Source: Robertmurraya sp047302285
GTDB lineage: Bacteria; Bacillota; Bacilli; Bacillales; Cytobacillaceae
Direction: 5' to 3'
Assembly: GCF_047302285.1 (NCBI RefSeq)
Contig: NZ_CP154845.1
Span: forward strand, 2,666,001 to 2,730,000
Length of the DNA: 64,000 nucleotides
The translations under genes and the position numbers were made by a program. Within the stretch, counting starts at the first letter, position 1. The number at the start of each line of letters is the position of its first letter. The notes beneath the pieces are model-generated. The model saw only the letters and a program-made list of their open reading frames with translations. It searched no databases and was not told the DNA's origin. Below, one piece after another: positions 26,647 through 35,573 of the stretch.

Positions 26647-27507
26647 GTGGATTCCAAAGATTGGATTATACTAGACGCACTTTATGAGGAAGGAAATATT
26701 ACGAAGACTGCCGAAAGACTTTACAGTTCTCAGCCTGCAATTACTTATCGTCTCCAACAACTAGAATATGAGTTTGGGGTAAAAATATTGATACGTAATA
26801 AAAAAGGGGTAAAGTTTACGGATGAAGGAGAATATTTGGTTAAATATGCAAGAAAAATGATCGAAGAGCTAAGGCAGACCAAAGATCATATTCTTGATTT
26901 AGGAGGGGCAATCAAAGGTACTTTACGAATAGGGGTGAGCAGCACCTTTGCTCAATATAAATTACCGATGTTGCTAAAAGGGTTCCTATCAAATTACCCT
27001 CATGTACAGGTAAACATCAAGACAGGATATAGCTCCGAAGTCTTCCATATGCTTAAACACGACGATGTTCAAATTGGGATTGTTAGAGGCGAGTACAATT
27101 GGGATGAATTAAGTCATAAATTATATCAAGAAGGAATTTCGATCATTTCTCATCGGGAGCTGCATATAGAAGATCTCCCCAACCTACCAAGAATCAATTA
27201 TAAAATGGATCCTTTATTCAAGCAAATGATCGAAACCTGGTGGTATCAAACCTTTACTGATTCGCCTCATCATTACATGAAAGTAGATAAAATTGAGACT
27301 TGTAAGGAGATGGTAAAGCTTGGTTTAGGTTATGCCATTATTCCAGAAATATGTTTGCCATCAGAAAGTCCATTTACAACCTATAATCTTGAGTATGAGG
27401 ATGAAACATTAATTCGGAATACTTGGATGAATTATCGTGAAAAATCACTCGATTTATCCGTAGTAAAGGAATTTGTCGATTATGTTACTCACTCAAAAAT
27501 TATCTAA
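26647..27507 (+). CDS. LysR-family transcriptional regulator
   Basis: The first 65 residues are a LysR winged helix-turn-helix (WIILDALYEEGNITKTAERL, SSQPAITYRLQQLEYEFGV). The rest is a periplasmic-binding-protein-like effector domain starting at KGTLRIGVSSTFAQYKLP. The start is a GTG at 26647 with GGGG eight bases upstream. Divergent orientation to the M20D amidohydrolase is the classic LysR arrangement, so that gene is the likely target. The cluster of peptidase operons on both sides may also respond. Confidence 0.87.
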   Translation: MDSKDWIILDALYEEGNITKTAERLYSSQPAITYRLQQLEYEFGVKILIRNKKGVKFTDEGEYLVKYARKMIEELRQTKDHILDLGGAIKGTLRIGVSSTFAQYKLPMLLKGFLSNYPHVQVNIKTGYSSEVFHMLKHDDVQIGIVRGEYNWDELSHKLYQEGISIISHRELHIEDLPNLPRINYKMDPLFKQMIETWWYQTFTDSPHHYMKVDKIETCKEMVKLGLGYAIIPEICLPSESPFTTYNLEYEDETLIRNTWMNYREKSLDLSVVKEFVDYVTHSKII

Positions 27508-27526
27508 TTGAGTTTAAATTTTACAT

Positions 27527-27570
27527 AAAAAAGCTTTGCTATTTTTGGGTTAACATAGCAAAGCTTTTTT
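27527..27570. terminator. Bidirectional terminator between lysR-type gene and dppF2
   Basis: A perfect 16-base stem (AAAAAAGCTTTGCTAT at 27527-27542 with its complement at 27555-27570) has A and T runs at its ends. It can stop both the lysR transcript and the leftward dpp operon ending at 27603. Confidence 0.92.
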
Positions 27571-27602
27571 ATGATCCTATCTGACTGAAATCTTCTTCAT
27601 CG

Positions 27603-28598
27603 TTACTCGTACAAGTGACACGAAACAAAATGCTTGGTTGAAACTTCTACCTTTACTGGAGTTTCGGTCTTGCATTTATCCATAGCAAAAGGGCATCTTG
27701 TATGGAAGGAACAACCAGATGGAGGATTAAAAGGCGATGGAATTTCTCCTTTTAGCATAATCCGTTCCCTTTTTAATTTTGGATTCGCTACAGGAACAGC
27801 TGATAATAGTGCCTTTGTATAAGGATGTAAAGGTTCTTCAAATAAGAGCTCATTCGGGCCTTCCTCTACTAGATTTCCTAGATACATAACCCCTATTCGA
27901 TCAGAAATATGGCGGACGACACTCATATCATGTGCAATAAAAAGGTATGATAAATTAAATTCTGCCTGGATTTCCTCTAGTAAATTGATGATTTGTGATT
28001 GGATTGATACATCAAGTGCAGAAACTGGTTCATCTAATATAATGACCTTCGGGTTCACCACTAAAGCTCTTGCTATCCCGATACGTTGTCGTTGTCCACC
28101 TGAGAGCTCGTGTGGGTAGCGATAATAATGGTCTACTTGTAGCCCCACCTTCCGCAAAATATCCATGACCATGTCTGTTCGATCTTTTCTCTCGCCAATA
28201 TTATGGATCGCCAACGGTTCCTCTAAAATCTGTCCAACTCTCTTCCTTGGATTTAAGGAAGTATACGGATCTTGGAATACCATTTGTAATTCTTTTCTAA
28301 AGGGGCGTAGGTCATTACGATTTAACTGTAAAATATCCTCGCCATTGTAGATCACCTTTCCATCTGTAGGCTCAATTAATTTTAATATTGTTCGTCCTAA
28401 TGTACTTTTCCCACAGCCAGATTCACCTACTAATCCATAAGTCTCATTTTGATAGAGTGAGAGGGAGACTTCATTGACAGCTTTAACAGTTCCCTTTACC
28501 CCGCCTAGTTTGCCTAAAGACCCATTCATAAAATAATACTTCTTTAGCCCTTGAACCTCTAATAAAGAACTAGTAGATTGGTTATCATGTTGCAACAT
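27603..28598 (-). CDS. dppF: Oligo/dipeptide ABC transporter ATP-binding protein DppF (set 2)
   Basis: The 331-residue ATPase has Walker A GESGCGKST, the signature LSGGQRQRIGIARAL, Walker B KVIILDEPVSALD and the C-terminal cysteine cluster GCSFHTRCPFAMDKC. The ATG at 28598 has GGAGG six bases upstream and overlaps the end of the dppD reading frame by 14 bases. The gene is intact, but its partner DppD appears frameshifted. It is the last gene of peptide operon 2. Confidence 0.92.
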   Translation of the reverse strand: MLQHDNQSTSSLLEVQGLKKYYFMNGSLGKLGGVKGTVKAVNEVSLSLYQNETYGLVGESGCGKSTLGRTILKLIEPTDGKVIYNGEDILQLNRNDLRPFRKELQMVFQDPYTSLNPRKRVGQILEEPLAIHNIGERKDRTDMVMDILRKVGLQVDHYYRYPHELSGGQRQRIGIARALVVNPKVIILDEPVSALDVSIQSQIINLLEEIQAEFNLSYLFIAHDMSVVRHISDRIGVMYLGNLVEEGPNELLFEEPLHPYTKALLSAVPVANPKLKRERIMLKGEIPSPFNPPSGCSFHTRCPFAMDKCKTETPVKVEVSTKHFVSCHLYE

Positions 28599-29596
28599 AT
28601 GCTCCCTCCTCTTCCTCTTTAATTTTTTGGGCATGCCAACATCTGACTAATTGACCTCCACCAATATCTTCAAGTACTGGTGCTTTTTTTAAACAGGTTT
28701 CGTCAGCAAAAAGACAACGTGGAGCAAATCGACATCCTTGAGGTACATTATTTAATGAAGGAACAGAACCTTCAATCACGTGAAGTTTTTCTGAACGCGG
28801 TCCTTCTAAATGTGGCATCGATTGAAGCAACCCTTTTGTATATGGGTGTAAAGGATTCGAAAAAAGAGCATTTACTTCCGCTTCTTCAACGATTTGACCG
28901 AGATACATAACGACCACTCGTGTACACATTTGAGCAACTACACCTAAATCATGGGTAATTAACATCACACCCATATTTAATTTCTCATTTAAGTCACTAA
29001 TCAAATCTAATATTTGCGCTTGTATCGTCACATCCAAAGCAGTTGTTGGTTCGTCTGCGATTAGAAGTTGGGGCTCACAAGCTAATGCAGTTGCGATCAT
29101 TACCCGCTGTAACATCCCACCAGACAATTGATGGGGATATTCATTTGCTCTTTTTTCAGGAGAAGGAATTCCCGTCATCGCCAATAAGGCAACGGCCTTT
29201 TCAATTGCTTCTGCTTTTGAAACATTATTATGTAGCATAATCGATTCAGCTACTTGCCCACCAATCGTGTAAACGGGATTCAGTGAGCTAGATGGATCTT
29301 GAAAGATCATGGAAATGTCATTTCCGCGAATATGTTGCATCTCATTTAACGGAATTTGTAGCGAGATCTTCTCCATTAAATAGAATTTGACCATCATATT
29401 GAGCTGTGTATTTTTCATCAAAAAGTCGTAAAATGGACTGCGAGGTAACACTTTTACCACAGCCGGATTCTCCCACAACGCCGAGTATCTCTCCTTCGTC
29501 AATATGAAACGAAATCCCATCAACGGCCGTTACCCATCCCCGTTCTGTTTGAAAATGAGTTTTCAATTCCTTAACTTTCAACAATGGTTCATTCAA
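28585..29596 (-). pseudogene. dppD: dppD (set 2), split by an apparent one-base insertion
   Basis: Two overlapping frames make up one DppD. The first, from 29596, gives 84 residues with Walker A GESGCGKSV and ends after ILFNGEDLATNSVK. The second gives the rest from LQIPLNEMQHIRGNDIS through the signature LSGGMLQRVMIATAL and Walker B LLIADEPTTALD to the C-terminal cysteine cluster. Removing one base near 29361-29365 restores ILFNGEDLLQIPLNEM, which aligns without a gap to the intact paralogue (ILFEGKDLVKIPERDM). The lesion removes the signature and Walker B from the product that contains Walker A. The rest of the operon looks functional, so a sequencing error is as likely as real loss. The ATPases from set 1 could also serve this permease. 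Confidence 0.88.
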
Positions 29597-29632
29597 TGAT
29601 TCTCACACCCTTTTTATCAAATGGATTCCCCT

Positions 29633-30559
29633 TTATTGTTTCGTTCTTTTTATTCGTTTTGTTGTCCCATGAGGATCAATAAAGTCTCTCAATCCATCAC
29701 CAAGTAAATTAATACTCAACACGGAAAAAATGAGCGCAATCCCTGGGAACACAATCATCCACCAAGCGGTATAAATCACTTCTTTTCCATCAGATAATAT
29801 ATTTCCCCAGCTTGGATCTGGAGCTGGAACACCTGCTCCAAGAAAACTAAGTCCCGCCTCCGTAATAATGGCATCAGCAAAGATAAAAGAAGCTTGAACA
29901 AATAATGGTGAGATTGTATTTGGTGCGATATGTAGCCAAATGATTCGCCAATCTCTGGCCCCTTGAGACTTCATTGCTTCAATATACGTTTGTTCACGAA
30001 TCACTAGGGCAGAGGAACGTATAATCCGAGCTATCGAAGGTGTAAAAACAATACTTAAAGCGATAATAATGTTCACTGTATTTGGACCTAAAGCAGCCAT
30101 TAAAGCAATCGCTAGCATAATAGCTGGGAAAGACATGACCCCATCACAAATTCGCATCAGTATATGATCTAACGAACGATAATAACTCGCATAAAGTCCA
30201 ATAATCATCCCCATGATGGATGATAGTATCGCTACAGAGAACCCAACTCCTAAAGAAACCTTCGCACCATATGTCACTCGTGCAAACAAATCTCTTCCAA
30301 AATTATCTGTTCCTAACCAATGCTCAACGCTTGGGGATTGAAGTCTGTCTGTCACAACCATTTCATATGGTTCATAAGAGGAAATCATTGGACCAAACAG
30401 AGCAAATAGAATGAATAGGACTAGTACAGCACTCCCAATCACAAACTGTTTACTATTCAAAAGTTTGCGTAGCAATAAAGATCTCTGATTTTTTATCAAC
30501 TGACGTTTTACATCCGTTACTTCTATTTGTTTTTCAATCTTCCCCTCAACAGCTTCCAC
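29633..30559 (-). CDS. dppC: Dipeptide ABC transporter permease DppC (set 2)
   Basis: The 308-residue protein has about six membrane segments, the N-terminal OppC motif LGTDNFGRDLFARVTYG and the EAA loop TYIEAMKSQGARDWRIIWLH. It ends at LRDFIDPHGTT. It lies 15 bases after dppB and is the second channel subunit of set 2. Confidence 0.92.
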   Translation of the reverse strand: MEAVEGKIEKQIEVTDVKRQLIKNQRSLLLRKLLNSKQFVIGSAVLVLFILFALFGPMISSYEPYEMVVTDRLQSPSVEHWLGTDNFGRDLFARVTYGAKVSLGVGFSVAILSSIMGMIIGLYASYYRSLDHILMRICDGVMSFPAIMLAIALMAALGPNTVNIIIALSIVFTPSIARIIRSSALVIREQTYIEAMKSQGARDWRIIWLHIAPNTISPLFVQASFIFADAIITEAGLSFLGAGVPAPDPSWGNILSDGKEVIYTAWWMIVFPGIALIFSVLSINLLGDGLRDFIDPHGTTKRIKRTKQ

Positions 30560-30574
30560 ACTTAACTCCCCTTT

Positions 30575-31534
30575 CTATTTCCGCTCTAGTCGAACTCTTG
30601 GATCAATCATCCCGTATAATAAATCAACTACTAGATTAATAAACACATAAGCCATTGCCACGAAAAAAATGACTCCTTGAATCATAGGATAGTCACGCCG
30701 TTCAATTGAATTAATGGTCAATTGCCCGATTCCCGGAATATTAAAAATCGTTTCAGCGACTACAGCTCCGGCAATCAATCCGCCAAATGTTTGGCCAATG
30801 ACGGTTAATATCGGTAGGAACGCATTTTTAAATGCGTGCTTATAAATAATCTGTTTTTCTTTAACCCCTTTTGCTCTCGCACTTTTGATATAGCTATTAT
30901 TGAGAACTTCCAACATAGATGAGCGAGTAATCCGAGCGATTAACGCTGCTTGAATAGCCCCAAGGGCAATGCCTGGCATGATTAAATACTGCAAATGACT
31001 CCATAACCCTGATTGTAAAGGTGCATAGCCAGCTACTGGAAGCCATTGCAGAACTACACCAATAAGGAGCATTAATAGCAAGCTTAGTAAAAAATTCGGC
31101 ACAGACATCGCTAATAAGGAAAAACCCATAACGGTTTGATCAGATGCTGTCCCTCGACGTTTAGCGGCAAATATTCCAACTGGAATAGCAATGAATAGGG
31201 CGATTATTTGAGCAATAATCGTGAGTGAAATAGTTGGTCCGAGATGATCGATAATCGCAACTGTAACAGGATCTCTCATAAAATAGGAAGTTCCGAGATC
31301 ACCTTGGAATACGCCTAAAAGCCAATTTAAATATTGCTGATATAAAGGTAGGTTTAAACCTAATTGTTGGCGTAACTCTTGTATTTTCTCTGTCGATGCT
31401 TCATCGCCCAACATCGTCGTCGCTGGATCACCAGGTGTTAAATGAATAATTAGAAAGACAATGATTGATACGACAAATAACACAGGAATAAGCGAAAGTA
31501 TCCGCTTGATTATATACATCAAATAGTCCTTCAT
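30575..31534 (-). CDS. dppB: Dipeptide ABC transporter permease DppB (set 2)
   Basis: The 319-residue protein has about six hydrophobic segments, the motif HLTPGDPATTMLGDEAS after the first one, and the EAA loop SYIKSARAKGVKEKQIIYKHAF. The C-terminus is MIDPRVRLERK. It starts 135 bases after the binding-protein gene, with a hairpin in the gap, matching the layout of transporter set 1. Confidence 0.92.
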   Translation of the reverse strand: MKDYLMYIIKRILSLIPVLFVVSIIVFLIIHLTPGDPATTMLGDEASTEKIQELRQQLGLNLPLYQQYLNWLLGVFQGDLGTSYFMRDPVTVAIIDHLGPTISLTIIAQIIALFIAIPVGIFAAKRRGTASDQTVMGFSLLAMSVPNFLLSLLLMLLIGVVLQWLPVAGYAPLQSGLWSHLQYLIMPGIALGAIQAALIARITRSSMLEVLNNSYIKSARAKGVKEKQIIYKHAFKNAFLPILTVIGQTFGGLIAGAVVAETIFNIPGIGQLTINSIERRDYPMIQGVIFFVAMAYVFINLVVDLLYGMIDPRVRLERK

Positions 31535-31562
31535 ACGGTAAACCCCTTTCTCATAAATCTTT

Positions 31563-31600
31563 ATCCAAAACCCTCGTTCAAAAAAACGAAGATTTTGGAT
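31563..31600 (-). terminator. Hairpin between binding-protein and permease genes (set 2)
   Basis: ATCCAAAACCCTCGTT (31563-31578) pairs with 31585-31600 with two mismatches. It lies in the binding protein to permease gap, as the hairpin of set 1 does, and probably reduces read-through into dppB or protects the upstream message. Confidence 0.7.
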
Positions 31601-31668
31601 ATATTCAGTTTATTCCTTAACACATTTTGAAATAACGTTGACTAAATACCTATTTTAATAGAAGGAGT

Positions 31669-33240
31669 TTATTTTGAAACTGACGTATTCCACAGGATTG
31701 GTCCTTCAAAAATGGTCAAGCCATCTACTTTGGAGGAAGATGCGAGATAATAGAAATAATCTCCATGTTTAATACCTGGCAAATAGTCCGTCCATAAATA
31801 TGCTTGCAATTCTTCCCACACGACTAAGGCATCATCTAGAGTTGGGGATGCCTCAATTGCATCAAGCATTTCGGCAACTTTTGCATCATCCGTCCACCCT
31901 GGCCAAGTAGCACTTAAAGATAAATGCTGAGATGGAGTCGTTACCGTAGACAAACCAACCGATAAAAGGTCCCAATTTGCAGGATCTGTCCGTCTTTCAG
32001 AATAAGTGGCTCGATCCAAAACCTCTAGTTTTACGTTCATACCAATCTTCTTTAGCTGCTCATGGAAAACGACTGACATGTTGTATAATTCACTTTCACT
32101 ATTCGTCATGATCACTACTTCTTCTCCGTTATATCCCACTTCTGCTAATAATTTCTTTGCCTTTTCTGGGTCTGCTTGATTAAACTGTTCAGCTCCGGCC
32201 TCACTATACCAAACTTGGCTGTTTGCCATAAATCCCGCATCTACCTCATATAAATCCTCATGAGCCCAGCCACCTAGCATAATCTCATCATTATTCACGG
32301 CAGCGTTAACAGCTTCTCTCATTTTTGGATTGGTAAATATTCCTTCTTTTTTATTGAAGTGATGGAGACCATTTCCATATAGGTCTGTATATGTTTTTAA
32401 ATTTTCGTCATTTTTTAGTTGCTCATAATTATCATTTGGTAGTGAATAAGCGACATCATACTGTCCCGTTTGTAAGCCTGACAATTGTGTAGATGGATCT
32501 GTTACAATTTCGAAATAGAGATCATCTACTAACGCTTCTTTTTTTCCAGACAAGCCGTCAGATGGTAAATCAACTGGTTCATATTCCTCATATTTGGACA
32601 AATGAATGTATTGGTCTTGTTTCCACTCTTCAAATTTAAATGGACCAGTTCCAATATATTCTTCGATTCCCTCAGCAGGAGCAGATTCAATTACTTCCTT
32701 CGGCATAATTCCAGCAAATTGTTTTGGTGAAGCAATTGCGTCTACCGCTGTTAATCTAGGAGCTTCCAACTTTAACTCAACCGTGTATTCATCTACCTCC
32801 TCAAAAATAGCTCCCTCACCAAGAATTTGTTGCGCTACAGCAGATTGCTCCTTCCAGCGATTCATAGAGGCAACAACATCTTCTGCCATCATAGGTTTAC
32901 CATTATGGAAGGTAACATTTTCCCGTAGCTTAAATGTATAAGTTAATCCATCCTCACTTTTCTCATATGATTCTGCTAATTCAGGAACTGGTTGAAAATT
33001 AGAATCCAAGGTTAGGAGAGATTCAAAAATATGTCTAGTAACATATTTTACTGTGGCTCCTGTACTGATTTGCGGGTCTAGTGTTTCCGGTTGTTGCCCT
33101 AAGGCAGCTCTTAATTCACCACCCGTCGTTTTTTCGATATTTTCACCATTTTCATTTGAAGCTTCATTCGCTCCTCCATTACAACCCGCAACAATTAATG
33201 ACAACATTAGCATGAATAGGTAAACAATTTTTTTATTCAT
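31669..33240 (-). CDS. Peptide ABC transporter substrate-binding lipoprotein (set 2)
   Basis: The 523-residue protein starts with a lipoprotein signal (KIVYLFMLMLSLIVAGC) and an Asn/Glu-rich linker. The family 5 solute-binding domain follows, with TYTFKLRENVTFHNGKPM and AEDVVASMNRW. Three possible starts lie within 12 bases; the ATG at 33240 is chosen for its six-base spacing from GGAG. It is encoded directly after an M20 peptidase gene, as in set 1. The ligand class is oligopeptides or dipeptides, but not all family members bind peptides. Confidence 0.9.
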   Translation of the reverse strand: MNKKIVYLFMLMLSLIVAGCNGGANEASNENGENIEKTTGGELRAALGQQPETLDPQISTGATVKYVTRHIFESLLTLDSNFQPVPELAESYEKSEDGLTYTFKLRENVTFHNGKPMMAEDVVASMNRWKEQSAVAQQILGEGAIFEEVDEYTVELKLEAPRLTAVDAIASPKQFAGIMPKEVIESAPAEGIEEYIGTGPFKFEEWKQDQYIHLSKYEEYEPVDLPSDGLSGKKEALVDDLYFEIVTDPSTQLSGLQTGQYDVAYSLPNDNYEQLKNDENLKTYTDLYGNGLHHFNKKEGIFTNPKMREAVNAAVNNDEIMLGGWAHEDLYEVDAGFMANSQVWYSEAGAEQFNQADPEKAKKLLAEVGYNGEEVVIMTNSESELYNMSVVFHEQLKKIGMNVKLEVLDRATYSERRTDPANWDLLSVGLSTVTTPSQHLSLSATWPGWTDDAKVAEMLDAIEASPTLDDALVVWEELQAYLWTDYLPGIKHGDYFYYLASSSKVDGLTIFEGPILWNTSVSK

Positions 33241-33303
33241 ACTCATCTCCACCCCCTTTATAGTTTTAAACCCGTTTATTACTTTTCCTCTAGTAGAATC
33301 AAT

Positions 33304-34551
33304 CTATTTTTTCTTTGGAAGGAGTGGTTCACATATATTTTCCCCTCCTACAAGGCCAACAATGGTTAGGAAAGCTCTCTGTGGTCCATGATAGGAATCA
33401 GTCGGATCAAACCATTCATCTAATGTATGTGCTCCTCCACTTTTCCCTCCCTTGCCTAACGTCACCGACGGTACTCCTAAACTCATAGGCACGTTAGAAT
33501 CCGTACTACTAGGGCCAGCTAATGTTGGCTTTATACCCAATGCTTCTGTTGCAGCACTCGCAATCTGGACAATAGGTGTATCATCAGGTTGTGTCGCAGC
33601 TGGACGATCTCCGATTTTTTCTGTCATCAACTTAATTTTGTCTGTATTCCAGCGTGCATTTTCATCTTCGCAAGCTTTCTCAATGATCGCTAAAAACTGC
33701 TGTTCTAACTTCACCAGCTCCTGCGGATCATTCGAACGTAAGTCAACATACATATGCGCTTCTGCCGCAATCGCATTAACAGAAGTTCCACCACCTATTT
33801 CTCCAACGGTAAATGTCGTTTTTGGATCAGCTTTTGATTGAATGTCTGCAATTTCAGCAATCGCCCTACCTAGTGCATGGATGGCGCTTGGTAGCCCAAA
33901 TGCACCGAAACTGTGTCCACCAGGTCCTTTATATGTAACCTTGTACCGATAACTTCCTGTACCTTTATAACAAATTCTCGAAATTTCTGGGCCATCAATG
34001 GAAATAAATCCATCAATATCCTGATGATTATTAAAGAACGCGCGAACACCTCGTAAATTTCCTAACCCTTCTTCTCCAACTGTTCCCCCAAACACAATAT
34101 CTCCAATCGGTTGGATCTTCTTTTCTTTAAATGCTCGTATGATTGATATCATTTCTGCTAACCCACTCGTATCATCAACAATTCCTGGGGCAAAAAGAAT
34201 CCCGTTCTCTTTTTTAACAGTTGTGTCTGTACCTTCAGGGAAAACTGTATCAAGATGGGCTGAAACGAATATTTTCGGACCATTTCCCACTCCACGAAGT
34301 AAACCGAAAACATTCCCTTCTTCATCCATTTCAACATTTTCAAGTGCTAAATCCTTTAATTTCGAAAGGATAAATTTGGCACGCTTTTCTTCCTTAAAAG
34401 GTGGGGCTGGAATTTCTGCAATGACAATTTGTTCTTCGATGGTTTGCTCATGATCTTCTTTTAGAAATTCAAGTCCTTCCTTTACCAACTCATGAGATGA
34501 AATCCTTTGGTAAACTTCTTTTACTAGATCCGAATACGTACTTGTTTTCAT
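33304..34551 (-). CDS. M20 peptidase, peptidase T-like (paralogue of 20280-21548)
   Basis: The 415-residue protein shows SAHLDTVFPEGTDT, APGIVDDTSGLAE and GGTVGEEGLGNLRG, with GPGGHSFGAFG in the dimerisation domain and GGAHTLDEWFDP near the end. It is very similar along its length to the product of 20280-21548. In the paralogue the metal-region motif is GIGDDGRG, here it is GIVDDTSG, so substrate preference may differ. It heads operon 2 and is preceded by TnrA-type and CodY-like sites. Confidence 0.9.
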   Translation of the reverse strand: MKTSTYSDLVKEVYQRISSHELVKEGLEFLKEDHEQTIEEQIVIAEIPAPPFKEEKRAKFILSKLKDLALENVEMDEEGNVFGLLRGVGNGPKIFVSAHLDTVFPEGTDTTVKKENGILFAPGIVDDTSGLAEMISIIRAFKEKKIQPIGDIVFGGTVGEEGLGNLRGVRAFFNNHQDIDGFISIDGPEISRICYKGTGSYRYKVTYKGPGGHSFGAFGLPSAIHALGRAIAEIADIQSKADPKTTFTVGEIGGGTSVNAIAAEAHMYVDLRSNDPQELVKLEQQFLAIIEKACEDENARWNTDKIKLMTEKIGDRPAATQPDDTPIVQIASAATEALGIKPTLAGPSSTDSNVPMSLGVPSVTLGKGGKSGGAHTLDEWFDPTDSYHGPQRAFLTIVGLVGGENICEPLLPKKK

Positions 34552-34636
34552 TGCATAACCTCCAAATTAATTGAATTTTTATACATAAAACCACCAGGAA
34601 AATAACGTTAAAAAACTATCAATACTGAAATTATTT

Positions 34637-34651
34637 AATATTCAGTAAATT
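34637..34651. promoter_or_regulatory. CodY-like box near the start of peptide operon 2
   Basis: AATATTCAGTAAATT matches 13 of 15 positions of the CodY motif AATTTTCWGAAAATT. It lies just downstream of the inferred transcription start of the M20-dpp operon, a position suited to repression when branched-chain amino acids and GTP are plentiful. Confidence 0.55.
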
Positions 34652-34664
34652 AAATATTGTTCTT

Positions 34665-34693
34665 AATATAATAAAAATCGAACAAGATATCCA
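34665..34693 (-). promoter_or_regulatory. Candidate promoter of the M20-dpp operon 2
   Basis: On the minus strand TGGATA (34693-34688) and TATATT (34670-34665) are 17 bases apart. The inferred start near 34658 places the TnrA-type box centre at about -50, the usual position for TnrA activation. Confidence 0.55.
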
Positions 34694-34699
34694 ATATAT

Positions 34700-34716
34700 T
34701 GTCAATAAATATGACA
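34700..34716. promoter_or_regulatory. TnrA/GlnR-type operator upstream of peptide operon 2
   Basis: TGTCAATAAATATGACA fits TGTNAN7TNACA fully and the extended TnrA consensus at 16 of 17 positions. It is 149 bases upstream of the M20 gene, just upstream of the candidate promoter. Confidence 0.72.
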
Positions 34717-34989
34717 TGGTTTTTTCTGAAAACCCAATAAAATCAATGAAAACGGTGCCATTTTTTTCTTTTCTTTAAACATAAACTAATTAGATTAGGA
34801 AATAAATTGTTATCCTTTTTTTCTATAGGACTATTTACGGACAACCAACCATGAAAAAGGTCCCGTGTATATTAAATGCATAAAATATTCATTATTTTTA
34901 TGATAGATTAAAAAAATTCTTATTATTTAATGTAATATTTTTGTTTTACAATAGCACAATAAGTGTCAAATATTTTGGAGGTAAATGCG
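34717..34989. other. Divergent region between peptide operon 2 and the AbrB pair
   Basis: Very AT-rich DNA with no gene. It must hold the promoter of the rightward AbrB-type genes (a TACAAT at 34947-34952 is the only candidate -10). No clear operator was recognised apart from those listed separately. Confidence 0.4.
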
Positions 34990-35547
34990 TTGATTTTTTT
35001 ACAGTTTTCCCTATTTCTCACGATAGCCGCATTAGGAGGCATCATCGGATCATATTTAAAATTACCGCTCGGGACGATGATTGGAGCGATGTTTGCTGTT
35101 GGAATTAGCAAACACTTTGAAATCCTTTCCTTCCAAACTTCAACTCCTCTCACATTTATCGTTCAACTATTATTAGGAACGATGTTTGGCTTATCTTTTA
35201 TAAAATTAACAAAAGAGCAAATTAAAAAATTATTTTTCAGTTTCATATTTATCTTTTGCAGCGTTATCCTCATGTCTGTAGGAACTGGTTTTTTAGTCGA
35301 TAAGTTAACATTTCTTGATTTAGGGGCCTCAATCTTATCCTCCTCCCCCGGGGGAATCCCAGAAATGGCTATTACCGCAAAAGCTTTAAAGTTGGAAGCA
35401 CCAATTATTGTAGTCATTCATCTCATCCGCGTAATAGTTGTGATGTCATTTTTCACGATACTTTTAAACTATTTTTATAAGCGAGATAAAGAGATTGATA
35501 CTGAACTCAACAAACATACTAGAAAAAATGTGCGAACGCTCAGTTAA
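34990..35547 (+). CDS. AbrB-family membrane protein, first half-size subunit
   Basis: The 185-residue hydrophobic protein (about five membrane segments) belongs to the AbrB duplicated-domain membrane family (Pfam AbrB, COG3180). Visible motifs are GGIIGSYLKLPLGTMIGAM near the start and the repeat motif ILSSSPGGIPEMAITAKAL. The start is taken as the TTG at 34990 because GGAGG stands eight bases upstream. The open frame beginning with GTG at 34963 has no ribosome-binding site. Canonical family members are twice this length, so this and the next gene together make one full protein. The function of the family is poorly defined. A regulator of ammonia monooxygenase and a transporter have both been suggested. 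Confidence 0.75.
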   Translation: MIFLQFSLFLTIAALGGIIGSYLKLPLGTMIGAMFAVGISKHFEILSFQTSTPLTFIVQLLLGTMFGLSFIKLTKEQIKKLFFSFIFIFCSVILMSVGTGFLVDKLTFLDLGASILSSSPGGIPEMAITAKALKLEAPIIVVIHLIRVIVVMSFFTILLNYFYKRDKEIDTELNKHTRKNVRTLS

Positions 35548-35573
35548 CTAAAAAGGAGGAGAACTCTATCCAT

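Noticed and set aside
29342..29360. In-frame TGA at the end of the dppD first fragment as a selenocysteine codon
   Set aside because: selC makes this worth checking, but reading through TGA gives only DATYSRK before another stop, with no ABC-transporter homology. The homologous sequence is in the next frame, so it is a frameshift.
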